Origin: Dendrosporobacter quercicolus
GTDB taxonomy: Bacteria; Bacillota; Negativicutes; DSM-1736; Dendrosporobacteraceae
Length of the DNA: 64,000 nt
Assembly (NCBI RefSeq): GCF_900104455.1
Contig: NZ_FNHB01000002.1
Span: 372,001-436,000 of the forward strand
Direction of reading: 5' to 3'
Both the position numbers and the translations under genes were made by a program. The notes under the pieces are model-generated. The model was not told the DNA's origin. It saw nothing but the letters and a program-made list of their open reading frames with translations, and did not search any database. This document shows, in pieces, positions 24,637-32,630 of this stretch. Positions within the stretch are counted from its first letter, which is position 1. The number at the start of each line of letters is the position of its first letter.

Positions 24637-25686
24637 ATGCGTAAACAATATCTGTGGCTGCTTGCAGTTGTACTGGTTATGGCAGGTAGTTTGAGCTTCG
24701 GCTGGTTTACCGGACATAACGGGCAACTGCAGCCGTATCGTGAAACCCGTTTCCTGATGGATACCGTCATTGAAATTACCGTCTACGGGCCGGAGCCCGA
24801 GTCAGCAGTTCAGGCAGCCTTTGCTGAATTTGAGCGGTTGCAGGCCATCAGCGATCATTTTAATCCCGGCAGTCAGACGGCGGAAATCAACCGGCTGGCC
24901 GGAGTTGATAAAGTCATGGTGGATCCGGCTCTGCTGGACATGCTGAGCCGGGCCGGTGAAGTAGCCCTGCAGACCGGCGGTGCTTTTGATGTTACGGTCG
25001 GTCCTCTTACCGGGTTGTGGGGCATTGGCCATAAAGGCGACTACATCCCGACAACGGCGGAAATTGACCAGGTTCTGCCACTGGTTGACTATCGCCGGGT
25101 GGTGGTGGACAGGACAGAGAATACGGTGTTTTTGCCACAGGCCGGTATGCGGCTGGATTTGGGCGGTATTGCCAAGGGATATGCCATCAATCAGGCTGTA
25201 GACATCCTCCAGGCACGGGGCATTCGCTCGGCCTTGATCAATGCCGGCGGCGATATCCGGGTGATTGGGCAAAAACCCGGCGGCGCGCCCTGGCGGATTG
25301 GCGTACAGGATCCGCGCAACAGCGACAGACTGATTGCCAGAATTGATCTGACCGAAGGGGATACCATGGGGACCTCGGGCGATTATCAGCGCTATTTCAT
25401 TAAAGACGGAGTACGCTATGCTCATATTCTGGATCCCAGGACCGGGCGGCAGCCACAGGAAGTGGCGAGTGTGACGCTGGTGTATAAATACGGGCGCACC
25501 GGTTTGGTACCCAGTTCGGCCTTTCAGGTTCTCGGCGTGGAACAGGGGCTGGCCGTTTTACGCCGCTTTCCCGGTGTTGAGGCTATCTTTGTCACCGTAG
25601 ACGGACGGATTATCACTACACCGGGGTTGGCGGACAAGGTGAATGACCAATCAATGGAAGCTTTGCCATTAACGGACTCTGGTTGA
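24637..25686 (+). CDS. apbE: FAD:protein FMN transferase (ApbE)
   Basis: Extracytoplasmic enzyme that transfers FMN from FAD to a Thr in target proteins. The 349-residue protein starts with a membrane-anchor or signal helix (residues about 5-23) without a lipobox Cys. Motifs: TRFLMDTVIEITVYG, the LDLGGIAKGYA and INAGGDIRVIG stretches that hold FAD and Mg2+, GTSGDYQRYF and YAHILDPRTGR. Length is normal. The start at 24637 drops six residues from an upstream in-frame ATG. The FMN-bind lipoprotein 1.2 kb upstream is the obvious substrate. Confidence 0.94.
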   Translation: MRKQYLWLLAVVLVMAGSLSFGWFTGHNGQLQPYRETRFLMDTVIEITVYGPEPESAVQAAFAEFERLQAISDHFNPGSQTAEINRLAGVDKVMVDPALLDMLSRAGEVALQTGGAFDVTVGPLTGLWGIGHKGDYIPTTAEIDQVLPLVDYRRVVVDRTENTVFLPQAGMRLDLGGIAKGYAINQAVDILQARGIRSALINAGGDIRVIGQKPGGAPWRIGVQDPRNSDRLIARIDLTEGDTMGTSGDYQRYFIKDGVRYAHILDPRTGRQPQEVASVTLVYKYGRTGLVPSSAFQVLGVEQGLAVLRRFPGVEAIFVTVDGRIITTPGLADKVNDQSMEALPLTDSG

Positions 25687-25699
25687 TTAGGATATTTTG

Positions 25700-25738
25700 C
25701 AATCCGATTGATAAGGAAATTCCTTATCAATCGGATTG
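25700..25738 (+). terminator. Perfect 18-bp inverted repeat after apbE
   Basis: Arms caatccgattgataagga (25700-25717) and its exact complement (25721-25738) with a 3-nt loop, 14 nt after the apbE stop. No T tract follows (gagatatatatt). It may act as a terminator without a full tract or as an mRNA 3' end stabiliser. Confidence 0.6.
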
Positions 25739-25881
25739 AGATATATATTAAGGGAGGCTCCAATAAAAACGGTTTTTCGCTGAAATATTGCGGTTACGAC
25801 AGCGCTGGCGAAGTCACAGGGGGGATATGGGAAATATGTAAAAAACAGGGGGTGTTCTTCCCCGAAATGTACTGGAATACC

Positions 25882-25910
25882 TTGACAGAGGAAAACCTGT
25901 CATTTATAAT
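25882..25910 (+). promoter_or_regulatory. Consensus sigma-70 promoter of feoAB operon 2
   Basis: TTGACA (25882-25887), 17 nt, TATAAT (25905-25910): a perfect consensus pair. An inverted repeat tgacag/ctgtca spans the -35 and spacer (25883-25902), a possible operator. Confidence 0.85.
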
Positions 25911-25916
25911 ACAAAC

Positions 25917-25935
25917 AATGAAAACAGTTATCATT
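25917..25935 (+). promoter_or_regulatory. Fur box-like site at the start of feoAB operon 2
   Basis: The 19-bp span aatgaaaacagttatcatt has dyad ends aatga/tcatt as in Fur sites and would cover the transcription start. The match to consensus is partial. Confidence 0.5.
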
Positions 25936-25957
25936 TTAAGTGAGGAGGAGTTCATTT

Positions 25958-26188
25958 GTGTCCAAAAAGTTAAGCCAGTTATTACCGGGAGAATACGGTA
26001 TTGTAAAGAAAGTTCACGGCAGTGGAGCGATAACCAGACGAATTATCGACATGGGTGTAATTAGTGGAACCCGTATTAATGTACAAAAGTTTGCACCGCT
26101 GGGTGATCCGATAGAGGTTAAACTAAAAGGGTTTAATATGTCATTGCGTAAAACTGAAGCCGATTTAATTGAAGTTGAGCCGGCGTAG
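25958..26188 (+). CDS. feoA: FeoA, second ferrous iron transport system
   Basis: A 76-residue SH3-fold protein from the GTG at 25958, with gaggagg 9 nt upstream. Family features: LSQLLPGEYGIVKKV, ITRRIIDMGVISGT and APLGDPIEVKLKGFNMSLRK, ending in EADLIEVE. It lies 26 nt before feoB. The first FeoA (minus strand, 5683-5943) is clearly different in sequence, so the two systems are not a recent duplication. Expression is probably under the consensus promoter and Fur-like box just upstream. Confidence 0.92.
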   Translation: MSKKLSQLLPGEYGIVKKVHGSGAITRRIIDMGVISGTRINVQKFAPLGDPIEVKLKGFNMSLRKTEADLIEVEPA

Positions 26189-26214
26189 TAAAACCGCAGG
26201 GAGAGTGAAGGATA

Positions 26215-28587
26215 GTGTCAGAACCCAATTTAATTATTGCTTTGGCCGGCAATCCCAATTCAGGCAAGACAACGATCTTTAACAATCTTACTGGCGCCCG
26301 GCAGCATGTCGGCAATTATCCAGGCGTAACAGTGGAAAGGCGCGAGGGATTCTGTCGTTATCAGGGACGGAATCTGACGATTGTCGATTTGCCTGGTACT
26401 TACAGCTTGACAGCGTATGCGTTGGATGAGCTTGTAGCCCGTCATTTTATTATTGAGGAAAAACCGGATATTATTGTAAATATTCTGGATGCCGCCAATC
26501 TGGAGCGCAATCTGTATCTGGCGGTACAACTGCTGGAATTGGAAAGACCTTTGGTGCTGGCGCTGAACATGGCGGATATGGCCGACAAAGCCGGACTGAA
26601 AATCGACGATAAGGCTCTTGGCGTTAAACTCGGCTGTCCGGTAGTGCGAACTGTCGGCAATAAGCAGCAGGGGATGGAAGAGCTTCTCAGGGCGGCGGTA
26701 GCTTTAGGAGAGAAAAAGCATGACGGCGCCTTTATGGTTGATTACGGGCCTGAAATTGAGCAGGCTGTAGCCAAGGTTGTGGACAGTCTGGCCGCAGTAC
26801 CGGGCCTGGCATATCCGAAACGCTGGCTGGCTGTTAAGATGCTGGAAAATGACCGGAATGTAATTGAAAGTATCGGCGCCCGGGAAGGGTGTCAGAGTGT
26901 TATTGCACAAGTTGAGGTTTTGCGGCGCGAGCTAACCGAAACAACGCAGCAAGAGCCGGAATTGGCGATTGCCAACCGCCGGTATGGCTACGTGGCAGCG
27001 GTATTCAATAGCGCAGTGGTTGCCGGACGGGGCGAAGCTGCCAGCACTTCCGATAAAATTGACGCTGTTCTCACTAACAGAGTATTGGGCCTGCCAATAT
27101 TTTTTGCACTTATGTGGCTATTATTTAATGTAGTATTTGAGCTTGGCGTCTATCCTCAGGAATGGCTGGAAGCCGGTATCGGCGCATTCGGCGACTGGGT
27201 GGGACAAACTATGCCTGAAGGCGACCTGCGTTCGCTGGTTGTTGATGGTATCATTGGCGGCGTGGGCGGCGTTCTTTCCTTTTTCCCGCTTGTTTTGCTG
27301 CTGTTTTTGGGCATAGCCATTTTGGAAGACTCCGGTTATATGGCCAGAGCGGCTTTTGTCATGGATCGGGTAATGCGGGCAGTCGGCCTGCATGGCAAAT
27401 CCTTTATTCCGTTATTAATCGGTTTTGGCTGTACTGTGCCTGCCGTCATGGGAACCCGGACGCTGGAAAACAAGAATGACCGGATGGTTACGCTGCTGGT
27501 TGTGCAATTGATGAGCTGTGGCGCCCGTTTGCCGGTGTATACGCTGTTGATTGCAGCTTTTTTTCCGGCTGAATCGGCGGGAACAGTATTGTTTTCTATT
27601 TATGTCCTGGGCATAGCATTGGCGGTCATTATGGCCTATGCGCTCCGCAAAACGCTGTTTAAAGGCGAGGCTGAGCCGTTTGTTATGGAACTGCCGCCTT
27701 ACCATACGCCGACCCTGCGCAGCATACTGTCCCATATGTGGGAACGTGGTTATCTCTATTTGAAGAAAGCCGGTACGATCATTCTGGCGGTGTCCATTGT
27801 GGTATGGTTTTTGACCAATTATCCGGCCGAGGTGGAATACAGCAAGGATTTCGAGCAGCTTTCGGCGCAGGCTGCAGAACACTTTGAAGGTCATGTGGCC
27901 AGGGATATTCTGGCTCCGCTGGGCATTGCCAGCCTAGAGGACAATACTGAACTGTCGGCAATGATTGACGATATAAAAGCGGTTGAAGAGGATTTCGCCG
28001 CGCAGGCGGAAGAAGCCGGCGAGGATGAAGTTTTGCTGGCGACGCTGGAAGCTGATAAAGAAAGCAAGCTGAAGGAATTTGAAGCAACCGGAGCGGCGCT
28101 TTATCCCTTTGCCCAGCAGTATCTGGAATTTGAAACTGAAAAAGACGAGGAGCTGGCTGCACTGGAAGGGGAACAGTCCAGTGAAAAACTGGCCGGCAGT
28201 TATGCCGGACAATTTGGTCACTGGATTGAGCCGGTAATCAGACCATTAGGCTTTGACTGGAAGATTGGCGTAGGCTTATTTGCGGCATTTACGGCCAAAG
28301 AAGTGCTGGTGAGCACACTGGGGACGATTTATAGCCTTGGTGAAACAGACGAAACTTCGGTTAGTTTAAAGGATGCCATCATGGCTGACCCGCACTTCAG
28401 CCCACTGATTGCCTACTCTTTGATGGCTTTTGTACTGCTGTACGCACCTTGCCTGGCGGTACTGGCGGTAGTCAAACGCGAAACAAACTCCTGGAAATGG
28501 GCGATATTCAGCAGTGCTTACGGAACTGCCCTGGCCTATATCGTTTCACTGGCAATTTACCAGATTGGCACTCTGTTAGGCTACTAA
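26215..28587 (+). CDS. feoB: FeoB ferrous iron transporter, full length with acidic insertion
   Basis: A 790-residue GTP-driven Fe2+ importer of the inner membrane, from a GTG start. G domain: G1 GNPNSGKTT (12-20), G3 DLPG (58-61), G4 NMAD (118-121); helical domain to about 280. The membrane part has DAVLTNRVLGLPIF, LIGFGCTVPAVMGTRT and the SYAGQFGHWIEPVIRPLGFDWKI end region. Between residues about 540 and 656 lies a hydrophilic, Glu-rich segment (for example EEDFAAQAEEAGEDE) longer than the equivalent loop of E. coli FeoB. A small Cys-rich FeoB partner follows 17 nt later. Confidence 0.95.
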   Translation: MSEPNLIIALAGNPNSGKTTIFNNLTGARQHVGNYPGVTVERREGFCRYQGRNLTIVDLPGTYSLTAYALDELVARHFIIEEKPDIIVNILDAANLERNLYLAVQLLELERPLVLALNMADMADKAGLKIDDKALGVKLGCPVVRTVGNKQQGMEELLRAAVALGEKKHDGAFMVDYGPEIEQAVAKVVDSLAAVPGLAYPKRWLAVKMLENDRNVIESIGAREGCQSVIAQVEVLRRELTETTQQEPELAIANRRYGYVAAVFNSAVVAGRGEAASTSDKIDAVLTNRVLGLPIFFALMWLLFNVVFELGVYPQEWLEAGIGAFGDWVGQTMPEGDLRSLVVDGIIGGVGGVLSFFPLVLLLFLGIAILEDSGYMARAAFVMDRVMRAVGLHGKSFIPLLIGFGCTVPAVMGTRTLENKNDRMVTLLVVQLMSCGARLPVYTLLIAAFFPAESAGTVLFSIYVLGIALAVIMAYALRKTLFKGEAEPFVMELPPYHTPTLRSILSHMWERGYLYLKKAGTIILAVSIVVWFLTNYPAEVEYSKDFEQLSAQAAEHFEGHVARDILAPLGIASLEDNTELSAMIDDIKAVEEDFAAQAEEAGEDEVLLATLEADKESKLKEFEATGAALYPFAQQYLEFETEKDEELAALEGEQSSEKLAGSYAGQFGHWIEPVIRPLGFDWKIGVGLFAAFTAKEVLVSTLGTIYSLGETDETSVSLKDAIMADPHFSPLIAYSLMAFVLLYAPCLAVLAVVKRETNSWKWAIFSSAYGTALAYIVSLAIYQIGTLLGY

Positions 28588-28604
28588 CACAACGGAGGTT
28601 AACT

Positions 28605-28775
28605 ATGGAAAACTTTGTTCTGGCGGCAATTGTTTTGGCGGCAGCAGCCTATTTAGGCTGGCTGATCTGGGGAACGATCTTTAAAGATAAAGGCTGCCAG
28701 TGCTCTTCCGGCGATTGCTGCGGCAAAGGCAAGGATCACGGCGGTTCCAAGGAAGAGGAGAAGCAAGACAGTTGA
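28605..28775 (+). CDS. FeoB-associated Cys-rich membrane protein
   Basis: A 56-residue protein with one helix (residues 4-26) then GCQCSSGDCCGKGK and an acidic tail. The helix-plus-Cys pattern and position directly after feoB match the FeoB-associated Cys-rich family (Pfam FeoB_associated). RBS acggaggt is 6 nt upstream. The four Cys could receive or hand over Fe2+ at the cytoplasmic face; this is family-level inference. Confidence 0.88.
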   Translation: MENFVLAAIVLAAAAYLGWLIWGTIFKDKGCQCSSGDCCGKGKDHGGSKEEEKQDS

Positions 28776-28799
28776 TAGAGATTGCTGGAGGGAAGCAGT

Positions 28800-29903
28800 A
28801 TGAAACTGGAAACGAAGTTGCGTATCGCATATCTCTGCATTGCTTTAATTCCGCTGGCCCTGGTCTTTGGAATGACAAGGGATTCGCCTGTCTATTATGA
28901 CAAATATTATAGTCAGGCAATGGCGGCGGCGGTAGCCGTCGCCATTTTGCTTGGTCTAGCCAGTCCCTGGTTTACCGGCGGCTGGTTATTATGCAATCAA
29001 CTGAATATGGTAAGGGCGTTCTGCGCCAGGGTGAAAAACGGCAATTACCGGCATGTGCTGCCGGTGCCGAATGAACAAAGTGACTGGGACGATGAAAATG
29101 AAATAATTGCGCTGATGCGGGACATGAATTGGATGGCCCGGCAGATTGCCAGCCGCGAACAGGAATTGCAACAGAGTATTGCTGAGCTGAACCAGTCCCG
29201 GCAACAGATATCCCGGCAAAAATCAGTGCTGGAACAGGCCAATAACGAGCTGATTGAAACCCAGATTTCCCTGAAGCAGCGGACTACGGAATTAGAGCAG
29301 GCTTGCCAGAACATGCAGGTAATGGCAATGACCGATCCTTTGACTAAAATTGCCAATCGCCGCTGGTTCTTTCACGAACTGGAACGAGAATTCTTCGCAT
29401 TGACGCAAAACCGTGAACCGCTTTCGCTTTTGATCCTGGATATTGATCATTTTAAAAGGGTTAATGATCAGTATGGTCATCAAAATGGCGACCGGGTATT
29501 GGTTGACTTGGCTGCAATTGTCCGACGGGTGGTGAGAACAATTGACTTGGTGGCGCGGATTGGCGGTGAGGAATTTGCCGTGCTGCTGCCCGGTACTGAC
29601 GGTAACGGCGCTCAACGGACTGCCCGGAAGATTCAGCAGGCCATTGCCGGAGCCGCTTTTGCCTTAACTGACCGTCAACAGATTAAAATTACCGTTTCCA
29701 TTGGAATGTGCAGCCTGGCCCGACCGCCATTTCCCACACTGGACTCATTTTATAATTTCGCGGATCAGGCATTATATCAGTCCAAAGACAGCGGCAGGGA
29801 TGCTATTTGCGTGTATGATCCGCAAGCGGCTGCTGTATGCCGTTTGGATCGCAGCAAAGAACGGGGAGGAAATGGGCTATGTCATCGCAATCCTTTTTGT
29901 TAG
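28800..29903 (+). CDS. Membrane diguanylate cyclase (GGDEF domain)
   Basis: Makes c-di-GMP. The 367-residue protein has two N-terminal helices (about 8-24 and 39-66), a HAMP-like stretch, a long Gln/Glu-rich coiled coil (115-170) and a GGDEF domain from MTDPLTKIANRRWF (177). The active site reads GGEEF (255-259), with metal ligand region LILDIDHFKRVND. An inhibitory site RTID (246-249) sits five residues before it, so product feedback is expected. Start ATG 28800 follows ggaggg. Its end overlaps the HD-GYP gene by 25 nt. Confidence 0.93.
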   Translation: MKLETKLRIAYLCIALIPLALVFGMTRDSPVYYDKYYSQAMAAAVAVAILLGLASPWFTGGWLLCNQLNMVRAFCARVKNGNYRHVLPVPNEQSDWDDENEIIALMRDMNWMARQIASREQELQQSIAELNQSRQQISRQKSVLEQANNELIETQISLKQRTTELEQACQNMQVMAMTDPLTKIANRRWFFHELEREFFALTQNREPLSLLILDIDHFKRVNDQYGHQNGDRVLVDLAAIVRRVVRTIDLVARIGGEEFAVLLPGTDGNGAQRTARKIQQAIAGAAFALTDRQQIKITVSIGMCSLARPPFPTLDSFYNFADQALYQSKDSGRDAICVYDPQAAAVCRLDRSKERGGNGLCHRNPFC

Positions 29904-30499
29904 ACGATTTACACCAGCTAGTAGACGCATTGGCGGCAGCTTTGGATGCGAAAAGTTCTTATACCCTTGGTCACTCGGAGCGGGTAGCCGATCTCGCATT
30001 GTTGCTTGCCCGGCGTATTGGTCTTACTGAAATGGATCAGCAACTGATCCATATTGGCGCTCACCTGCATGATATCGGTAAAATCGGCGTGCCGGATGAG
30101 GTGCTGAATAAGCCGGGCCGCCTGACTGATGAACAGTTTTCTATGATCAAGCAGCATCCGGTCATTGGGTATCATATTGTAAGTAAAGTTAGTTGGTTTG
30201 GCGGTATTTCCGGTATTGTGCGGCACCATCACGAGCGGTTTGACGGCAAAGGCTATCCTGACGGTCTGGCCGGGACGAACATACCGTTAGGGGCCAGAAT
30301 TGTAGCGGTTGCCGATGCTTTTGACGCTATGATTGCGCCGCGCATTTACCGGAAATCCTTCAGCCCGCCCGAAGTCTTAACGGAAATTATCCGCTGCACC
30401 GGCAGCCAGTTTGATCCCGCGGTGGTGGAGGCGCTGTTAGCGGAGCTCAACAATGAGAGCTCCTGGCGGAATTTTAACAAACTAACGATGCTTGGTTAG
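29879..30499 (+). CDS. HD-GYP-domain c-di-GMP phosphodiesterase candidate
   Basis: A 206-residue cytosolic protein made almost only of an HD-GYP domain. Seen: GHSERVADLALLLAR, the HD pair in HLHDIGKIGVPDEVLNKPG, the HHHERFDGKGYPDGLAG segment that gives the family its name (GYP intact), and DAFDAM. It should hydrolyse c-di-GMP, acting against the cyclase whose gene it overlaps. Start ATG 29879 has ggggagg about 9 nt upstream. No separate sensor domain is visible, so control may come from the paired cyclase or a partner. Confidence 0.92.
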   Translation: MSSQSFLLDDLHQLVDALAAALDAKSSYTLGHSERVADLALLLARRIGLTEMDQQLIHIGAHLHDIGKIGVPDEVLNKPGRLTDEQFSMIKQHPVIGYHIVSKVSWFGGISGIVRHHHERFDGKGYPDGLAGTNIPLGARIVAVADAFDAMIAPRIYRKSFSPPEVLTEIIRCTGSQFDPAVVEALLAELNNESSWRNFNKLTMLG

Positions 30500-30543
30500 T
30501 ATTGTGCCGGCAATTGCGACCCGTTTTTTTCCGCTATCATGAT

Positions 30544-30568
30544 GTCCCCCTTGCCGGGGACGTTTTTT
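30544..30568 (+). terminator. Intrinsic terminator after the HD-GYP gene
   Basis: Stem gtcccc/ggggac (30544-30549, 30556-30561) followed by g and six T. Confidence 0.88.
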
Positions 30569-30813
30569 CTTTATTCCTGTCCGCTGCAGTTTCCGGCCAG
30601 TGGCAACCACCGTCTCATGTTTGTTTTTATGCTGATCAACTGTTTGGTATAAATGATCAATAAATGAGAATTCTTACTATAAAGGTTTGATCTTATTCTA
30701 TAGTTACACAAACAGCATAAATTTGTAAGAAAAGCTCTAAATTTGCAAATTGAAAATAACCGGCATGGTATGATAAACTTTATTCAGTATGATTTTATTG
30801 CGGGGTAATCTTA
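30569..30813 (+). other. AT-rich intergenic region before the MazG-like gene
   Basis: About 245 bases without a credible gene. The part from 30640 to 30790 is markedly AT-rich compared with its neighbours. A TATGAT at 30769-30774 could be a -10 box, but no good -35 sits at 17 nt. Confidence 0.55.
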
Positions 30814-31458
30814 ATGTTTGAAGCTATCTATTTGCCAAAACTGAATAATCTTTCACCAACCTTGCCGTCCACTTTGCTGAAGATCATGGAAGAGGCCGGG
30901 GAATTGGCCAGAGCAGTGCTGCAGTTCTTACCCTATGAAGACAGTCCGGAGGCGCAAGCCTTTCCTAGTCTGCTGAGTGAGGTTTCCGGAGAACTGCTTG
31001 ATGTGGCCCAAACCTGCGTTACAATGATCTTTGTCATGGAGGATTCTTACGGTATTCAGGCCGATGCACTCATTAGCGGCCATTTAGCCAAGCTTGAGCA
31101 TAAAGGCTATTGGTTTGATAAAGCCCAGGTCTACCGGATCGAAACGGCGGGAAATTTTAAATATCTGGCCTTGCCGCGCCTCAAGCTGAATGGCGTCACT
31201 TTGTTGACAACGGTGTGCAAAATTCAGGAAGAAATTGGTGAAATAACGCAATATCTTGGTAAAAAAACGGGTGCATCGGGTGAAAAACAGGCATTGCCGG
31301 GTGATACAGCCTTCGTCGGCTGCGCCAGGGAATTACTGGATGTTGCGCAGTGCTGCTTTACGATGATGTACATTTTGGCGGAAAAATATCAGGTTGATAT
31401 AAAGATGCTGACGCAGCAGCATATTGCCAAACTGCGCAGCAGGGGCTATTGCGCCTAG
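30814..31458 (+). CDS. Tandem-duplicated MazG-like protein
   Basis: A 214-residue protein built from two similar halves (about 1-100 and 120-212). Each carries the MazG-type metal motif: E27-A-G-E30 with E60-L-L-D63, and E140-I-G-E143 with E173-L-L-D176. Each half ends in the same pattern, AKLEHKGYW versus AKLRSRGYC. All-alpha NTP pyrophosphohydrolases normally carry one such unit per chain and dimerise; here one polypeptide may form the pseudo-dimer. Likely role is NTP or dNTP housecleaning, but this is inference. It precedes wecA/tagO. The ATG lacks a strong Shine-Dalgarno (gcggggtaatctta). Confidence 0.75.
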   Translation: MFEAIYLPKLNNLSPTLPSTLLKIMEEAGELARAVLQFLPYEDSPEAQAFPSLLSEVSGELLDVAQTCVTMIFVMEDSYGIQADALISGHLAKLEHKGYWFDKAQVYRIETAGNFKYLALPRLKLNGVTLLTTVCKIQEEIGEITQYLGKKTGASGEKQALPGDTAFVGCARELLDVAQCCFTMMYILAEKYQVDIKMLTQQHIAKLRSRGYCA

Positions 31459-31497
31459 TACCGCACGATACCCGGCCTGCCTCCGGCTTGACATTGA

Positions 31498-31526
31498 TTG
31501 ACAGTATGGCCGGACTGCGGTAAAAT
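31498..31526 (+). promoter_or_regulatory. Promoter of wecA/tagO
   Basis: TTGACA (31498-31503), 17 nt, TAAAAT (31521-31526), about 30 nt upstream of the gene. Confidence 0.75.
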
Positions 31527-31559
31527 AGGTGTGTTGCATTGAAGTGAGGTGCTGAATTT

Positions 31560-32588
31560 ATGCAGACATATATTGTGGCGTTTACGGTGGCTTTGGCTGT
31601 TGCTTATTTCTTGACCCCCAAAATCATTGCAGTAGCCGTGAAAACCGGAGCTATGGACGCTCCTGATGCCCGTAAGGTGCATACCAAACCCATTCCCAGG
31701 ATGGGCGGTCTGGCAATTTATGCCGGCTTTGTTTTGGCGGTGCTGGCAAGTATGCATGTCAATCATGAGATTCTCGGGCTGTTATTAGGTGGAACGGTAA
31801 TTCTGATTGTGGGTATTATTGATGATCTTAAACAATTGTCAGCCAAGGTAAAACTGCTGGGGCAAATTGCCGCCGCCGCTGTTTTGATCTTATTTGATAT
31901 CCGGATTGACTGGATTACCAATCCGTTTGGCGATATGGTATATGTTGACTTCTTATCTATCCCCCTGACTATCCTGTGGGTCGTGGGGCTAACGAATACG
32001 GTTAATCTTATTGACGGTTTGGACGGCTTAGCCGCCGGGGTATCAACCATTGCTTCGGTGACTATTTTACTTGTGGCCTTGCAGCAGGATTTTTGGATTG
32101 TGGCAATCTTAACAGCCGCTCTGGCCGGCAGTGCGCTGGGGTTCTTACAGCATAACTTTAATCCGGCCAAAATTTTTATGGGCGATACGGGGAGCATGTT
32201 TCTCGGCTATATGCTGGCGGCGATATCGGTGATTGGCGCGGTAAAAAGCGCGGCGACGATTGCCCTGATTGTGCCAATTGTTGCGCTGGGCCTGCCAATT
32301 ATGGATACTGCCTTTGCAATTATTCGCCGTTATATGAGCGGCAAGCCGATTTTTAAGCCTGACCGGGGACATTTACATCACCGGCTGCTGGAAATGGGCC
32401 TCAGCCAAAAGCAGGCGGTTTTGCTGATGTATGTGATCAGCGGCTGTCTGGGCCTGAGCGCGATTGCTCTTACTGAAGTGAACAAAGGACTGGGCGTCCT
32501 GATTATTCTGGCTATTGTGGCGGTTGCTTTCTTTGGCGCCCGCAAAATTGGCGTTCTGAAAGCCGCAAAATCAGCGCAAAGTCACTGA
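31560..32588 (+). CDS. wecA: Undecaprenyl-phosphate GlcNAc-1-phosphate transferase (WecA/TagO)
   Basis: Polytopic inner-membrane enzyme of 342 residues that loads GlcNAc-1-P onto undecaprenyl phosphate, starting surface polysaccharide synthesis. Motifs: KVHTKPIPRMGG near residue 40, IIDDLKQL, NTVNLIDGLDGLAAG, NFNPAKIFMGDTGSMFLG and RGHLHHRLLEMG, all in the usual order with about ten helices. In a diderm the product may feed O-antigen-like or enterobacterial-common-antigen-like glycans rather than teichoic acid. The epimerase gene wecB/mnaA follows. Confidence 0.93.
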   Translation: MQTYIVAFTVALAVAYFLTPKIIAVAVKTGAMDAPDARKVHTKPIPRMGGLAIYAGFVLAVLASMHVNHEILGLLLGGTVILIVGIIDDLKQLSAKVKLLGQIAAAAVLILFDIRIDWITNPFGDMVYVDFLSIPLTILWVVGLTNTVNLIDGLDGLAAGVSTIASVTILLVALQQDFWIVAILTAALAGSALGFLQHNFNPAKIFMGDTGSMFLGYMLAAISVIGAVKSAATIALIVPIVALGLPIMDTAFAIIRRYMSGKPIFKPDRGHLHHRLLEMGLSQKQAVLLMYVISGCLGLSAIALTEVNKGLGVLIILAIVAVAFFGARKIGVLKAAKSAQSH

Positions 32589-32596
32589 GTGTACCG

Positions 32597-32620
32597 GGCA
32601 GGCTCCGCCTGCCTATTTTT
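32597..32620 (+). terminator. Intrinsic terminator after wecA
   Basis: Stem ggcagg/cctgcc with a 5-nt loop (32597-32613), then tattttt. Confidence 0.82.
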
Positions 32621-32630
32621 ATGTAAAATA

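Noticed and set aside
25708-26064. Open frame running from the apbE hairpin into feoA
   Set aside because: It overlaps feoA in another frame, has no ribosome site and no family features; feoA has all of these.
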